A DNA stretch of 64,000 bases, from contig JBGAFV010000001.1 in assembly GCA_044227095.1 (NCBI GenBank), forward strand, positions 2,480,001 through 2,544,000, given 5' to 3'. Origin of the DNA: JACMLD01 sp044227095 (GTDB lineage: Bacteria; Bacteroidota; Bacteroidia; Chitinophagales; Chitinophagaceae). The notes below the pieces were generated by a model that saw only the letters and a program-made list of their open reading frames with translations, did not search any database and was not told the origin of the DNA. The number at the start of each line of letters is the position of its first letter. Position 1 is the stretch's first letter. The translations under genes were made by a program, and so were the position numbers. Positions 18,583 to 25,848 of the stretch are shown piece by piece.

Positions 18583-18690
18583 GCTATTAGCCGTTAGCTA
18601 CAAGTTTTGGCAACGGTTAGTTTTTAAAATAATCAGATAATTCTTTTGTTGTAAGCTGGCTAACAGCTAACAGCCAAAAGCTAAAAGCTA
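18582..18690 (+). repeat. 7-nt-period TAGC inverted array, rpsQ-rplN spacer
   Basis: AGC cores at 18582, 18589 and 18596 form the left arm. Inverted GCTA-type cores at 18659, 18666, 18673, 18680 and 18687 form the right arm; all are exactly 7 nt apart. The right arm ends AAAAGCTAAATAAA directly before the rplN ATG. Confidence 0.82.
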
Positions 18691-18696
18691 AATAAA

Positions 18697-19065
18697 ATGA
18701 TTCAGCAGGAAAGCAGATTGAACGTGGCTGATAACAGTGGTGCTAAAGAAGTACTATGTATCCGCGTTCTTGGCAACAGCGGACAGGACTATGCCGGCAT
18801 TGGCGATAAAATTGTAGTAACTGTAAAGGATGCGTTGCCTGCAGGCGGTATTAAAAAAGGTACCGTTACCAAAGCCGTTATCGTTCGTACAAAAAAGAAA
18901 TTACGTCGCAAAGACGGATCTTATATCCGCTTTGATGACAATGCTGTTGTGTTGCTGAACCCTGCAGATGAGCCACGCGGCACACGTATTTTTGGACCAG
19001 TAGCAAGGGAACTGCGTGATAAAGGTTACATGAAGATTATTTCATTGGCGCCAGAAGTATTATAA
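18697..19065 (+). CDS. rplN: 50S ribosomal protein L14
   Basis: 122 residues (E. coli 123). MIQQESRLNVADNSGAKEVL and the GTRIFGPVARELRDKGYMKI end are highly conserved. L14 contacts 16S rRNA at bridge B5/B8. The start codon follows the A-rich end of the TAGC array. Confidence 0.98.
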   Translation: MIQQESRLNVADNSGAKEVLCIRVLGNSGQDYAGIGDKIVVTVKDALPAGGIKKGTVTKAVIVRTKKKLRRKDGSYIRFDDNAVVLLNPADEPRGTRIFGPVARELRDKGYMKIISLAPEVL

Positions 19066-19074
19066 GCAGCCACA

Positions 19075-19154
19075 AGCTATTAGCTATTAGCTACTAGCGG
19101 GCAAATACAATAAAAGTTAATCGGCTAACGGCTAAAAGCTGATAGCTAAAAGCT
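19075..19154 (+). repeat. 7-nt-period TAGC inverted array, rplN-rplX spacer
   Basis: AGC cores at 19075, 19082, 19089 and 19096; inverted GCTA-type cores at 19124, 19131, 19138, 19145 and 19152. The period is exactly 7 in both arms. The last 17 nt through the rplX ATG (AAAAGCTAAATAAAATG) equal those before rplN and rplE. Confidence 0.83.
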
Positions 19155-19161
19155 AAATAAA

Positions 19162-19500
19162 ATGAGTAACAGATTTAAAGCAAAATTCAGCATTAAGAAA
19201 GGGGATTCGGTAGTAATCATTACCGGAGATGATAAAGACGTAACAAAACCCCGCAAAGTGCTGGAATTATATCCTGAAGAAGGAAAATTGCTGGTAGAAG
19301 GTGCCAACATCATCACCAAGCATACAAAACCTTCTGCACAGAATACCAAAGGTGGCATTGTGAAGAAAGAAGCCAAAATACATATCAGCAATGTTATGTT
19401 GTGGGATGCTAAGAAAGGCGTTGCTACTAAAGTAAAACGCAGCAGGGAAACCGGTAAACTGGTTCGTATTTCTAAGAAATCAGGAGAAGTTATAAAGTAA
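19162..19500 (+). CDS. rplX: 50S ribosomal protein L24
   Basis: 112 residues (E. coli 104). The N-terminal KOW region FSIKKGDSVVIITGDDKD is present, although the usual GKxGKV turn is replaced by KDVTKPRKVL. ANIITKHTKP and KEAKIHISNVMLWD are typical L24 segments. L24 initiates 50S assembly. The gene is flanked on both sides by TAGC arrays. Confidence 0.97.
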   Translation: MSNRFKAKFSIKKGDSVVIITGDDKDVTKPRKVLELYPEEGKLLVEGANIITKHTKPSAQNTKGGIVKKEAKIHISNVMLWDAKKGVATKVKRSRETGKLVRISKKSGEVIK

Positions 19501-19513
19501 AAAGAAAGCCGTG

Positions 19514-19594
19514 AGCTATTAGCTGTTAGCTATTAGCAGGACGATAAAATAAAAGTTTAACTGGCTATCGGCTAACAGCTAATAGCTAAAAGCT
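19514..19594 (+). repeat. 7-nt-period TAGC inverted array, rplX-rplE spacer
   Basis: AGC cores at 19514, 19521, 19528 and 19535; inverted GCTA cores at 19564, 19571, 19578, 19585 and 19592, every 7 nt. It ends AAAAGCTAAATAAA before the rplE ATG, identical to the two preceding spacers, while the middle of the spacer differs. Confidence 0.84.
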
Positions 19595-19601
19595 AAATAA
19601 A

Positions 19602-20177
19602 ATGAGCACAACAAAATACACTCCACGCCTGGCAGACAAGTACAAAAAAGAAGTTGTACCCGCTTTGCAGAAACGTTTCAGTTACAAAAGCGTAATGGAA
19701 GTTCCAAAGCTGGAAAAAATATGCATCAACCGTGGTGTTAACGGCGCTGTAAATGACAAGAAGCTGATTGATATCGCACTGGATGAAATGACACAGATTA
19801 CCGGCCAGAAAGCAATAGCTACTATGAGTAAGAAAGATATTTCAAACTTTAAGTTGCGTAAGAACATGCCTATTGGCGCAAGGGTGACTTTGCGTGGTGA
19901 AAAAATGTTTGAATTTCTCGACAGGTTTATTTCTACAGCATTGCCACGTGTACGTGACTTTAAAGGTGTAAACGAAAAATCTTTCGACGGACGTGGTAAC
20001 TATACATTAGGTATTACAGAGCAGATTATCTTCCCGGAAATAGATATTGATAAAGTGAACAAGATTACCGGTATGGATATCACTTTTGTAACATCTGCTG
20101 GTACAAACGAAGAAGCGTATGAATTGCTGAAAGAAATGGGCATGCCATTTAAGAATGCAAAGAAAGACGTTGAATAA
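19602..20177 (+). CDS. rplE: 50S ribosomal protein L5
   Basis: 191 residues (E. coli 179). EVPKLEKICINRGVNGAVND, the GARVTLRGEKMFEFLDR segment and the C-terminal TFVTSAGTNEEAYELLKEMG are standard for the 5S-rRNA-binding protein. An Asp/Lys tail extends the C-terminus. A 76-nt spacer without a clear array leads to rpsN. Confidence 0.98.
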   Translation: MSTTKYTPRLADKYKKEVVPALQKRFSYKSVMEVPKLEKICINRGVNGAVNDKKLIDIALDEMTQITGQKAIATMSKKDISNFKLRKNMPIGARVTLRGEKMFEFLDRFISTALPRVRDFKGVNEKSFDGRGNYTLGITEQIIFPEIDIDKVNKITGMDITFVTSAGTNEEAYELLKEMGMPFKNAKKDVE

Positions 20178-20253
20178 TTAAAAAAGAACAGGTACTGGTA
20201 TTAAGTATACAGTATCTAAACAAGGCTAAAATTAAAATACTAAATACTCTATA

Positions 20254-20523
20254 ATGGCAAAAACATCAGTAACAGCCAGGCAGAAAAAAAGAGAAGCACT
20301 GGTAGCACAGTATGCTGAAAAAAGAGCAGCACTGAAAGCAGCAGGTGATTATAAAGCACTTGATGCTTTACCAAAAAACGCTTCGCCTGTTCGTTTAAAA
20401 AACCGCTGCCAGCTCACTGGTCGTCCTAGGGGTTATATCCGTTACTTCGGCCTAAGCCGTGTGTCTTTTAGGGATATGGCGCTGAACGGTAAGATACCAG
20501 GCGTGAGAAAAGCAAGCTGGTAG
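20254..20523 (+). CDS. rpsN: 30S ribosomal protein S14 (zinc-free type)
   Basis: 89 residues. It carries NRCQLTGRPRGYIRYFGLSR with a single Cys and no CxxC pairs, so it is the zinc-independent form, shorter than the 101-residue E. coli protein. The C-terminal GKIPGVRKASW is canonical. The following spacer is 87 nt. Confidence 0.97.
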   Translation: MAKTSVTARQKKREALVAQYAEKRAALKAAGDYKALDALPKNASPVRLKNRCQLTGRPRGYIRYFGLSRVSFRDMALNGKIPGVRKASW

Positions 20524-20610
20524 TCTGTTACTAGTATTGAGTATTCAGTACTAAAACAGAAGGATATCGCATTGTAACAAATTTTATTAAACATCAATTT
20601 CAGATAAACA

Positions 20611-21009
20611 ATGGTAACTGATCCTATTGCAGATTTTTTGACAAGAATACGGAATGCACAAATGGCTAATCACCGTATAGTGGAAATTCCTGCGTCTAAT
20701 TTGAAAAAGCGCTTAACAGAAATCTTGTATGAAAAAGGTTATATCCTTAAGTACAAGTTTGAAGACGATAATAAACAGGGCGTGATAAAGATTGCGTTGA
20801 AGTACGATCCCACAACTAAAGAGCCAGCTATTAAAACACTGGAAAGAATCAGCCGTCCGGGTTTGCGTACGTACTCTAAACCAGCAGACTTTAAAAGAGT
20901 AAAAAACGGTTTGGGCGTAGCTATCCTGTCTACATCTAAAGGTGTTATGACAGACAAAGAAGCAAAATTACAAAATGTGGGTGGCGAGGTGCTGTGCCAT
21001 ATTTATTAA
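20611..21009 (+). CDS. rpsH: 30S ribosomal protein S8
   Basis: 132 residues (E. coli 130). MVTDPIADFLTRIRNAQMAN and the C-terminal GVAILSTSKGVMTDKEA/GGEVLCHIY are canonical. S8 organises the 16S central domain and in E. coli represses the spc operon at the rplE leader; no such mRNA site was identified here. Confidence 0.98.
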   Translation: MVTDPIADFLTRIRNAQMANHRIVEIPASNLKKRLTEILYEKGYILKYKFEDDNKQGVIKIALKYDPTTKEPAIKTLERISRPGLRTYSKPADFKRVKNGLGVAILSTSKGVMTDKEAKLQNVGGEVLCHIY

Positions 21010-21106
21010 TAAACAATACACGTGTTGTGTGATAATTAAGCTCTCACTATACAGGGCTGAACACTGCAACAGCATATATTAATTCATTTCTCAAAATAGT
21101 ATTATT

Positions 21107-21661
21107 ATGAGTCGTATAGGAAAAAAACCAGTTGTTGTTCCGGGCGGTGTTACTGTAACAGTTGGTTCGGATAACACGGTTACCGTAAAAGGACCAAAAG
21201 GCGAATTGAAACAAGCTGTAGATCGTGATATTAAGGTTGAAGTAAAAGGTACTGAGGTAGAGTTTGGCCGCCCTACAGATCAAATCCGTCATAAAGCATT
21301 GCATGGTTTATACCGTTCTTTGATCAATAATATGGTGAAAGGTGTTACTGAAGGGTACAAGAAAAATCTTGAACTGGTAGGTGTTGGTTATAAAGCCGCT
21401 AACCAGGGTAACACATTGGATCTTGCTTTGGGTTATTCTCACAATATCGTTTTTGAAGTACCTAAAGAATTGAAAGTGGCAACTGCACAGGAAAAAGGTC
21501 AGAACCCTACCATTACACTGGAAGGTGCCGACAAGCAATTACTGGGTGCAGTAGCAGCTAAAATCCGCAGCCTTCGCAAACCAGAGCCGTACAAAGGAAA
21601 GGGTGTTAAATTTGCTGGCGAAGTTTTACGTCGCAAAGCTGGTAAGGCAGCAGGTAAATAA
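21107..21661 (+). CDS. rplF: 50S ribosomal protein L6
   Basis: 184 residues (E. coli 177). MSRIGKKPVVVPGGVTVTVG, the GYKKNLELVGVGYKAANQG segment and the C-terminal RKPEPYKGKGVKFAGEVLRR are standard. L6 lies near the sarcin-ricin loop. The TAA stop directly abuts the ACCCCTA repeat array in the next spacer. Confidence 0.98.
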   Translation: MSRIGKKPVVVPGGVTVTVGSDNTVTVKGPKGELKQAVDRDIKVEVKGTEVEFGRPTDQIRHKALHGLYRSLINNMVKGVTEGYKKNLELVGVGYKAANQGNTLDLALGYSHNIVFEVPKELKVATAQEKGQNPTITLEGADKQLLGAVAAKIRSLRKPEPYKGKGVKFAGEVLRRKAGKAAGK

Positions 21662-21742
21662 ACCCCTAGCCCCTAAAGGGGAAATGGGATGGCTGAATAC
21701 ATTTTATTTTAAAGGACCTTATTCCCCTCTAGGGGTAGGGGT
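21662..21742 (+). repeat. CCCCTAAAGGGG inverted array, rplF-rplR spacer
   Basis: Left arm ACCCCTAGCCCCTAAAGGGG and right arm TCCCCTCTAGGGGTAGGGGT are inverted copies differing by one inserted base and one substitution. Both also contain internal CCCC/GGGG palindromes. A related left-arm-only element (CCCCTTTAGGGGTAGGG) lies after rpsJ at about 13057. Confidence 0.78.
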
Positions 21743-21754
21743 AAATAGAAAATC

Positions 21755-22108
21755 ATGGTAACAAAAGTTTTAAGAAGGCAAAAAATCAGGTTTGCCGTAC
21801 GCAAAAAAGTTGTTGGTTCTGCGCAAAGGCCACGACTGGCTGTTTTCAGAAGCAATGCAGAAATTTATGTTCAGCTGATTGATGACGCAAATGGAACAAC
21901 TGTTGCCGCTGCTTCTTCAAGAGATAAAGACATAGCTGCACAAAAAGTTGCAAAGTCTGAAAAAAGCAAACTTGTTGGCGCTGCCATTGCAAGAAAAGCA
22001 AAAGACCTTGGTTTGAGCGAAGTTGTGTTTGACCGTGGTGGTAATTTATACCATGGCCGTGTAAAAGCAGTAGCTGATGGTGCAAGAGAAGCAGGACTTA
22101 AATTCTAA
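21755..22108 (+). CDS. rplR: 50S ribosomal protein L18
   Basis: 117 residues, equal to E. coli. RPRLAVFRSNAEIYVQLIDD, the AIARKAKDLGLSEVVFDRGG block and GRVKAVADGAREAGLKF are canonical for the 5S-rRNA-binding protein. It is followed by rpsE after only 21 nt. Confidence 0.98.
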   Translation: MVTKVLRRQKIRFAVRKKVVGSAQRPRLAVFRSNAEIYVQLIDDANGTTVAAASSRDKDIAAQKVAKSEKSKLVGAAIARKAKDLGLSEVVFDRGGNLYHGRVKAVADGAREAGLKF

Positions 22109-22129
22109 TTCAAATTTTAACTTGAAATA

Positions 22130-22648
22130 ATGTCAGACGTAATTTTAAACAAAGTTAAAGCCGGTGACCTGGAACTGAAAGAGAAAGTAGTTGCCATTAA
22201 CCGTGTAGTGAAAACTACAAAAGGCGGACGTGCTTTTAGTTTTTCTGCCCTGGTAATTGTTGGTAACGGTGCTGGTGTGGTTGGTCATGGCCTGGGAAAA
22301 GCAAAAGAAGTACAGGAAGCTATTACAAAAGGTATTGAAGACGCAAAGAAAAACCTTATTAAAGTGCCGGTTATGAAAGGAACTATCCCTCATGATCAGC
22401 TTGCTAAAGAAGGTGCGGCTAAAGTTTTGATAAGACCAGCTGCTCATGGTACTGGTGTAATTGCCGGAGGTTCTATGCGTGCTGTGCTGGAAGCTGCAGG
22501 TGTTACAGACGTATTGGCAAAATCATTGGGTTCTGCAAACCCGCACAACGTGGTAAAAGCTACTTTTAAAGCACTTGCTATGTTGCGTGAGCCAATCAGT
22601 ATTTCAAGAACAAGAAACCTTTCTTTAAAGAAAGTTTTTAATGGATAA
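22130..22648 (+). CDS. rpsE: 30S ribosomal protein S5
   Basis: 172 residues (E. coli 167). VVKTTKGGRAFSFSALVIVG and GHGLGKAKEVQEAITKGIED carry the dsRNA-binding-like domain. AGGSMRAVLEAAGVTDVLAK begins the C-terminal domain. S5 sits at the mRNA entry site and influences decoding fidelity. Its stop at 22646-22648 is 2 nt before the TAAGGTT array. Confidence 0.98.
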   Translation: MSDVILNKVKAGDLELKEKVVAINRVVKTTKGGRAFSFSALVIVGNGAGVVGHGLGKAKEVQEAITKGIEDAKKNLIKVPVMKGTIPHDQLAKEGAAKVLIRPAAHGTGVIAGGSMRAVLEAAGVTDVLAKSLGSANPHNVVKATFKALAMLREPISISRTRNLSLKKVFNG

Positions 22649-22650
22649 TC

Positions 22651-22718
22651 TAAGGTTTAAGGTTCAACGTTTAAGGTCAAAAACCTTATACCCTATGCCT
22701 TATGCCTCTAACCTTTAA
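22651..22718 (+). repeat. 7-nt-period TAAGGTT / CCTTATG inverted array, rpsE-rpmD spacer
   Basis: Four left heptads (TAAGGTT, TAAGGTT, CAACGTT, TAAGGTC, 22651-22678), a 5-A linker, then five inverted heptads (CCTTATA, CCCTATG, CCTTATG, CCTCTAA, CCTTTAA, 22684-22718). This is the cleanest example of the heptad architecture in the window and almost fills the 75-nt spacer. Confidence 0.87.
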
Positions 22719-22723
22719 TAAAG

Positions 22724-22906
22724 ATGAAAAAGATTAAAATAACACTGGTAAAAAGTCCGATAGACAGGCCTGAGCGTCAGAAAAAAACGCTTAAAGCATT
22801 GGGTCTTGGCAAACTTAATTCTGTAAAAGAAGTAGAAGCCAGTGCGCAGATACTTGGTATGGTTCGTACTGTAAACCACCTGGTAACTGTAGAAGACGCT
22901 AAATAA
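22724..22906 (+). CDS. rpmD: 50S ribosomal protein L30
   Basis: 60 residues (E. coli 59). KIKITLVKSPIDRPERQKKT and ALGLGKLNSVKEVEAS are canonical. The start follows the heptad array by 5 nt. A 134-nt spacer with an inverted TGTGAAA array leads to rplO. Confidence 0.97.
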   Translation: MKKIKITLVKSPIDRPERQKKTLKALGLGKLNSVKEVEASAQILGMVRTVNHLVTVEDAK

Positions 22907-22913
22907 ATTATTC

Positions 22914-23000
22914 AATGTGAAAGTGTGGAAATGTGAAAATTCAGGATCCCTGTATTTTCACATTCGTCACATTAGCACGTTTCTCACATTTATTCAATAA
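22914..23000 (+). repeat. Inverted TGTGAAAAT array, rpmD-rplO spacer
   Basis: Left arm with TGTGAAAGTGTGGAAATGTG and a following AAAAT (about 22917-22941). The inverted arm starts ATTTTCACATTCGTCACATT (about 22965) and continues with CACGTTTCTCACATTTATTC. It is the same family as the rplB-rpsS spacer. Confidence 0.72.
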
Positions 23001-23040
23001 CGCGAGGGGAAATAACCCCGTTAAGTAAAAATTATCAAAA

Positions 23041-23490
23041 ATGAAACTACACGAATTAAGACCTGCAAAAGGCGCAACGCACAAAAAGAAAAGATTAGGA
23101 CGTGGTGAAGCATCTGGTAAAGGTGGTACAGCTACAAAAGGTAACAAAGGTGGACAGAGCCGTGCAGGTTACTCCAGCAAATTTGCTCACGAAGGTGGAC
23201 AGATGCCAATTCAACGCCGTATACCTAAACGCGGATTTAAAAACAATGATCGCATAGAATATAAAGTGTTTAATCTTGGACAGATTGATCAGCTTGTAGA
23301 AAAATATAGCATTAAAGAATTTTCATTAGAAACCCTTTACATTAATAACCTTATCAATCAGACAGATAGCGTTAAAATACTGGGTAATGGCGAGCTGAAA
23401 AGCAAGTTGACCTTTAAAGTAAATGCTATCAGCGCAAAAGCAAAAGCGGCGCTTGAAGCTTCTGGTTCTACACTGGAGATTGTAAAGTAA
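23041..23490 (+). CDS. rplO: 50S ribosomal protein L15
   Basis: 149 residues (E. coli 144). LHELRPAKGATHKKKRLGRG and the GGQMPIQRRIPKRGFKNNDR block are canonical. The protein binds 23S rRNA late in assembly. It is followed by a terminator-like hairpin before secY rather than by a short coupling spacer. Confidence 0.98.
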   Translation: MKLHELRPAKGATHKKKRLGRGEASGKGGTATKGNKGGQSRAGYSSKFAHEGGQMPIQRRIPKRGFKNNDRIEYKVFNLGQIDQLVEKYSIKEFSLETLYINNLINQTDSVKILGNGELKSKLTFKVNAISAKAKAALEASGSTLEIVK

Positions 23491-23506
23491 TTTATGTAAC
23501 TTGTGC

Positions 23507-23530
23507 GACGCATTAAATGCGTCTTTTTTG
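23507..23530 (+). terminator. Terminator-like hairpin between rplO and secY
   Basis: GACGCAT (23507-23513) and ATGCGTC (23517-23523) form a 7-bp stem with a TAA loop, followed by six T. It would attenuate or end transcription before secY, or, if partial, set the ratio of r-protein to SecY mRNA. Confidence 0.65.
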
Positions 23531-23560
23531 TCAAGGCTCATTTTTTAAATCTAGCCATCT

Positions 23561-24898
23561 GTGAAGAAACTATTAGATACACTCAAAAATATCTGGAGCA
23601 TAGCAGAGCTGAAGAGTAAGATTTTAGTAACGTTATCGCTGCTTTTAATTTACCGTTTTGGCTCACACATTGTTTTGCCAGGTCTCGATCCCAATAAAAT
23701 CAACCTCAAAAGCGCTAAATCTGGTGCGCTGGGTTTAATTGATGCTTTTGCAGGAGGTGCTTTCTCCCAGGCATCCATTTTTGCATTGGGTATTATGCCT
23801 TATATCTCTGCTTCAATCTTTATGCAATTGATGACCATACTGGTTCCTCAAATGCAGAAAATACAGAAAGAAGGAGATAGCGGCCGTAAGAAAATTAATC
23901 AATGGACACGTTACCTCACAGTACTTGTAACCATTGTACAGGCTAGCGCTTACGTTACTTATGTGAAAACAGTAAATGCAGAAGCATTGCTCACTGGTTT
24001 TACAGGTTACTTTGCAATTACCACAACAATTCTTTTAACCGCAGGTACTTTGTTTGTAATGTGGTTGGGAGAAAAAATTACCGATAAAGGGTTGGGCAAT
24101 GGCACTTCTATCATCATTATGATTGGTATCCTTGCCAGGCTGCCTCAAAACCTTATTCAGGAGTGGGCTGCAAAAAGCAATCGCGGTGGCGGTGGTTTAT
24201 TGATTTATATTATTGAGATTGCCATACTCATTGCCATCATCATGGGGCTTATTGTTCTGGTTCAGGGCGTAAGGAAAATACCTGTGAACTATGCAAAACA
24301 AATTGTTGGCAACAGGCAGTTTGGTGGCGCACGCCAGTTTCTACCTTTAAAAGTAAACGGCGCCGGTGTAATGCCAATCATCTTTGCACAGGCAATCATG
24401 TTTCTGCCTACACTTATTTCTTATACCAATTTTGAGAATAAAGCAGGTATCGCAAGAATATTTGCAGATCCAAAAGATCCATGGCATATGATTATCTATG
24501 CTGTAATAGTTATTGGATTTACATTCTTGTACACAGCGCTTATCTTCAATCCAAAACAAATAGCAGACGATTTAAAACGCAACAATGGTTTTATTCCGGG
24601 TGTTAAGCCAGGTCAGCCAACTGCAGATTATATAGGTTCTGTAATGGACCGTATTACATTGCCAGGTGCTATTTTGCTTGCGGTAGTAGGTATATTACCA
24701 GGATTTGCTCAAATGTTTGGAGTAACACAAGGCTTTGCATCTTTCTTCGGCGGTACTTCATTGCTGATTATGGTAGGTGTAATTCTTGATACTTTACAGC
24801 AGATAGAAACACAATTGCTGATGAGGCAATACGATGGATTGATGAAAAGCGGAAGAATACAGGGAAGGCAAAACCTGCAGTCAACCACAACTATTTAA
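23561..24898 (+). CDS. secY: Preprotein translocase subunit SecY
   Basis: 445 residues from a GTG start (E. coli 443). Ten hydrophobic segments are readable. The plug and pore features LVTLSLLLIYRFGSHIVLPG and FALGIMPYISASIFMQL are present, as are the cytoplasmic loop GRQFGGARQFLPLKVNGAGV and the C-terminal QQIETQLLMRQYDGLMKSGR. SecY forms the inner-membrane protein-conducting channel. It is preceded and followed by hairpins, so it may have a separately tuned transcript. Confidence 0.97.
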   Translation: MKKLLDTLKNIWSIAELKSKILVTLSLLLIYRFGSHIVLPGLDPNKINLKSAKSGALGLIDAFAGGAFSQASIFALGIMPYISASIFMQLMTILVPQMQKIQKEGDSGRKKINQWTRYLTVLVTIVQASAYVTYVKTVNAEALLTGFTGYFAITTTILLTAGTLFVMWLGEKITDKGLGNGTSIIIMIGILARLPQNLIQEWAAKSNRGGGGLLIYIIEIAILIAIIMGLIVLVQGVRKIPVNYAKQIVGNRQFGGARQFLPLKVNGAGVMPIIFAQAIMFLPTLISYTNFENKAGIARIFADPKDPWHMIIYAVIVIGFTFLYTALIFNPKQIADDLKRNNGFIPGVKPGQPTADYIGSVMDRITLPGAILLAVVGILPGFAQMFGVTQGFASFFGGTSLLIMVGVILDTLQQIETQLLMRQYDGLMKSGRIQGRQNLQSTTTI

Positions 24899-24918
24899 TC
24901 ATTGTGTAAACATATTTG

Positions 24919-24956
24919 AAACCTGGCAGTTATTATATTGCCAGGTTTTATTTTTA
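24919..24956 (+). terminator. Hairpin/terminator between secY and map
   Basis: AAACCTGGCA (24919-24928) and TGCCAGGTTT (24939-24948) form a perfect 10-bp stem, followed by TTATTTTTAT. It lies 16 nt before the map ATG. Confidence 0.75.
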
Positions 24957-24971
24957 TATTGAAAAGCTGTT

Positions 24972-25790
24972 ATGATTTATTACAAAACAGAACCAGAAAT
25001 TGAACTGATGCGTCAAAGTGCATTGCTGGTAAGCAATACGCTTGCGCAGGTGGCATCGGTATTAAAACCGGGTATTACTACATTGTCTATAGATAAGATG
25101 ATTGGCGAAATCATACGTAGCAATAATGCCATTCCTAATTTTCTTAATTACCACGGTTACCCTTTTAATTCCTGTATTTCTGTAAACGATGTTGTGGTGC
25201 ATGGTTTTCCAAATGAAACTGAATTGAAAGAAGGTGATATTGTTTCTATAGATACCGGGGTAATAAAAAATGGTTATCATGGAGATCATGCATACACATT
25301 TGCCATTGGCTTTCCTGGAGAGGATGTAATGAAGCTGATTAAGATAACCAAAGAATCACTTTACAAAGGCATAGAAAAAGCAATAGAAGGAAATAGGGTA
25401 GGTGATATCTCTTATGCAATACAAGAACACACGGAGAAAAAACATGGCTATGGTGTGGTGAGAGAATTGGTTGGTCATGGCCTTGGTAAAAGTTTGCACG
25501 AAGATCCTCAAGTACCTAATTATGGAAAACGCGGAAGTGGCGCAAAAATGAAAGAAGGTTTAGTGCTTGCTATAGAACCTATGATTAACATAGGTAAAAG
25601 AGATGTGTATACAGAAGATGATGGCTGGACTGTACGCACAACTGATGGCAAACCTTCTGTTCATTTTGAACATGATGTTTGTGTGCGTAAAAATAAAGCA
25701 GACATATTATCGGATTATAGCATAATAGAAAAAGCGGAAAGAGCAAATCCTAATCTCTATGTTGCCGATACGGAACCGGCGTTGCAATAA
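24972..25790 (+). CDS. map: Methionine aminopeptidase, type I
   Basis: 272 residues (E. coli 264). All metal ligands are readable: Asp94 (SIDTGV), Asp105 (GDHAYTF), His169 (LVGHGLG), Glu202 (AIEPMINIG) and Glu233 (HFEHDV), with the substrate-contacting His77 (VVHGFP). It removes N-terminal Met from nascent proteins. In most Bacteroidota infA-rpmJ-rpsM follow; here a terminator ends the operon. Confidence 0.97.
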   Translation: MIYYKTEPEIELMRQSALLVSNTLAQVASVLKPGITTLSIDKMIGEIIRSNNAIPNFLNYHGYPFNSCISVNDVVVHGFPNETELKEGDIVSIDTGVIKNGYHGDHAYTFAIGFPGEDVMKLIKITKESLYKGIEKAIEGNRVGDISYAIQEHTEKKHGYGVVRELVGHGLGKSLHEDPQVPNYGKRGSGAKMKEGLVLAIEPMINIGKRDVYTEDDGWTVRTTDGKPSVHFEHDVCVRKNKADILSDYSIIEKAERANPNLYVADTEPALQ

Positions 25791-25797
25791 TTTAATA

Positions 25798-25828
25798 AAA
25801 ACCCTCCGCAAGAGGGTTTTATTTTTTA
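25798..25828 (+). terminator. map operon terminator
   Basis: AAAACCCTC (25798-25806) and GAGGGTTTT (25812-25820) form a 9-bp stem with a CGCAA loop, followed by ATTTTTT. Confidence 0.88.
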
Positions 25829-25848
25829 AATTGTACTTGTAATTTCTG

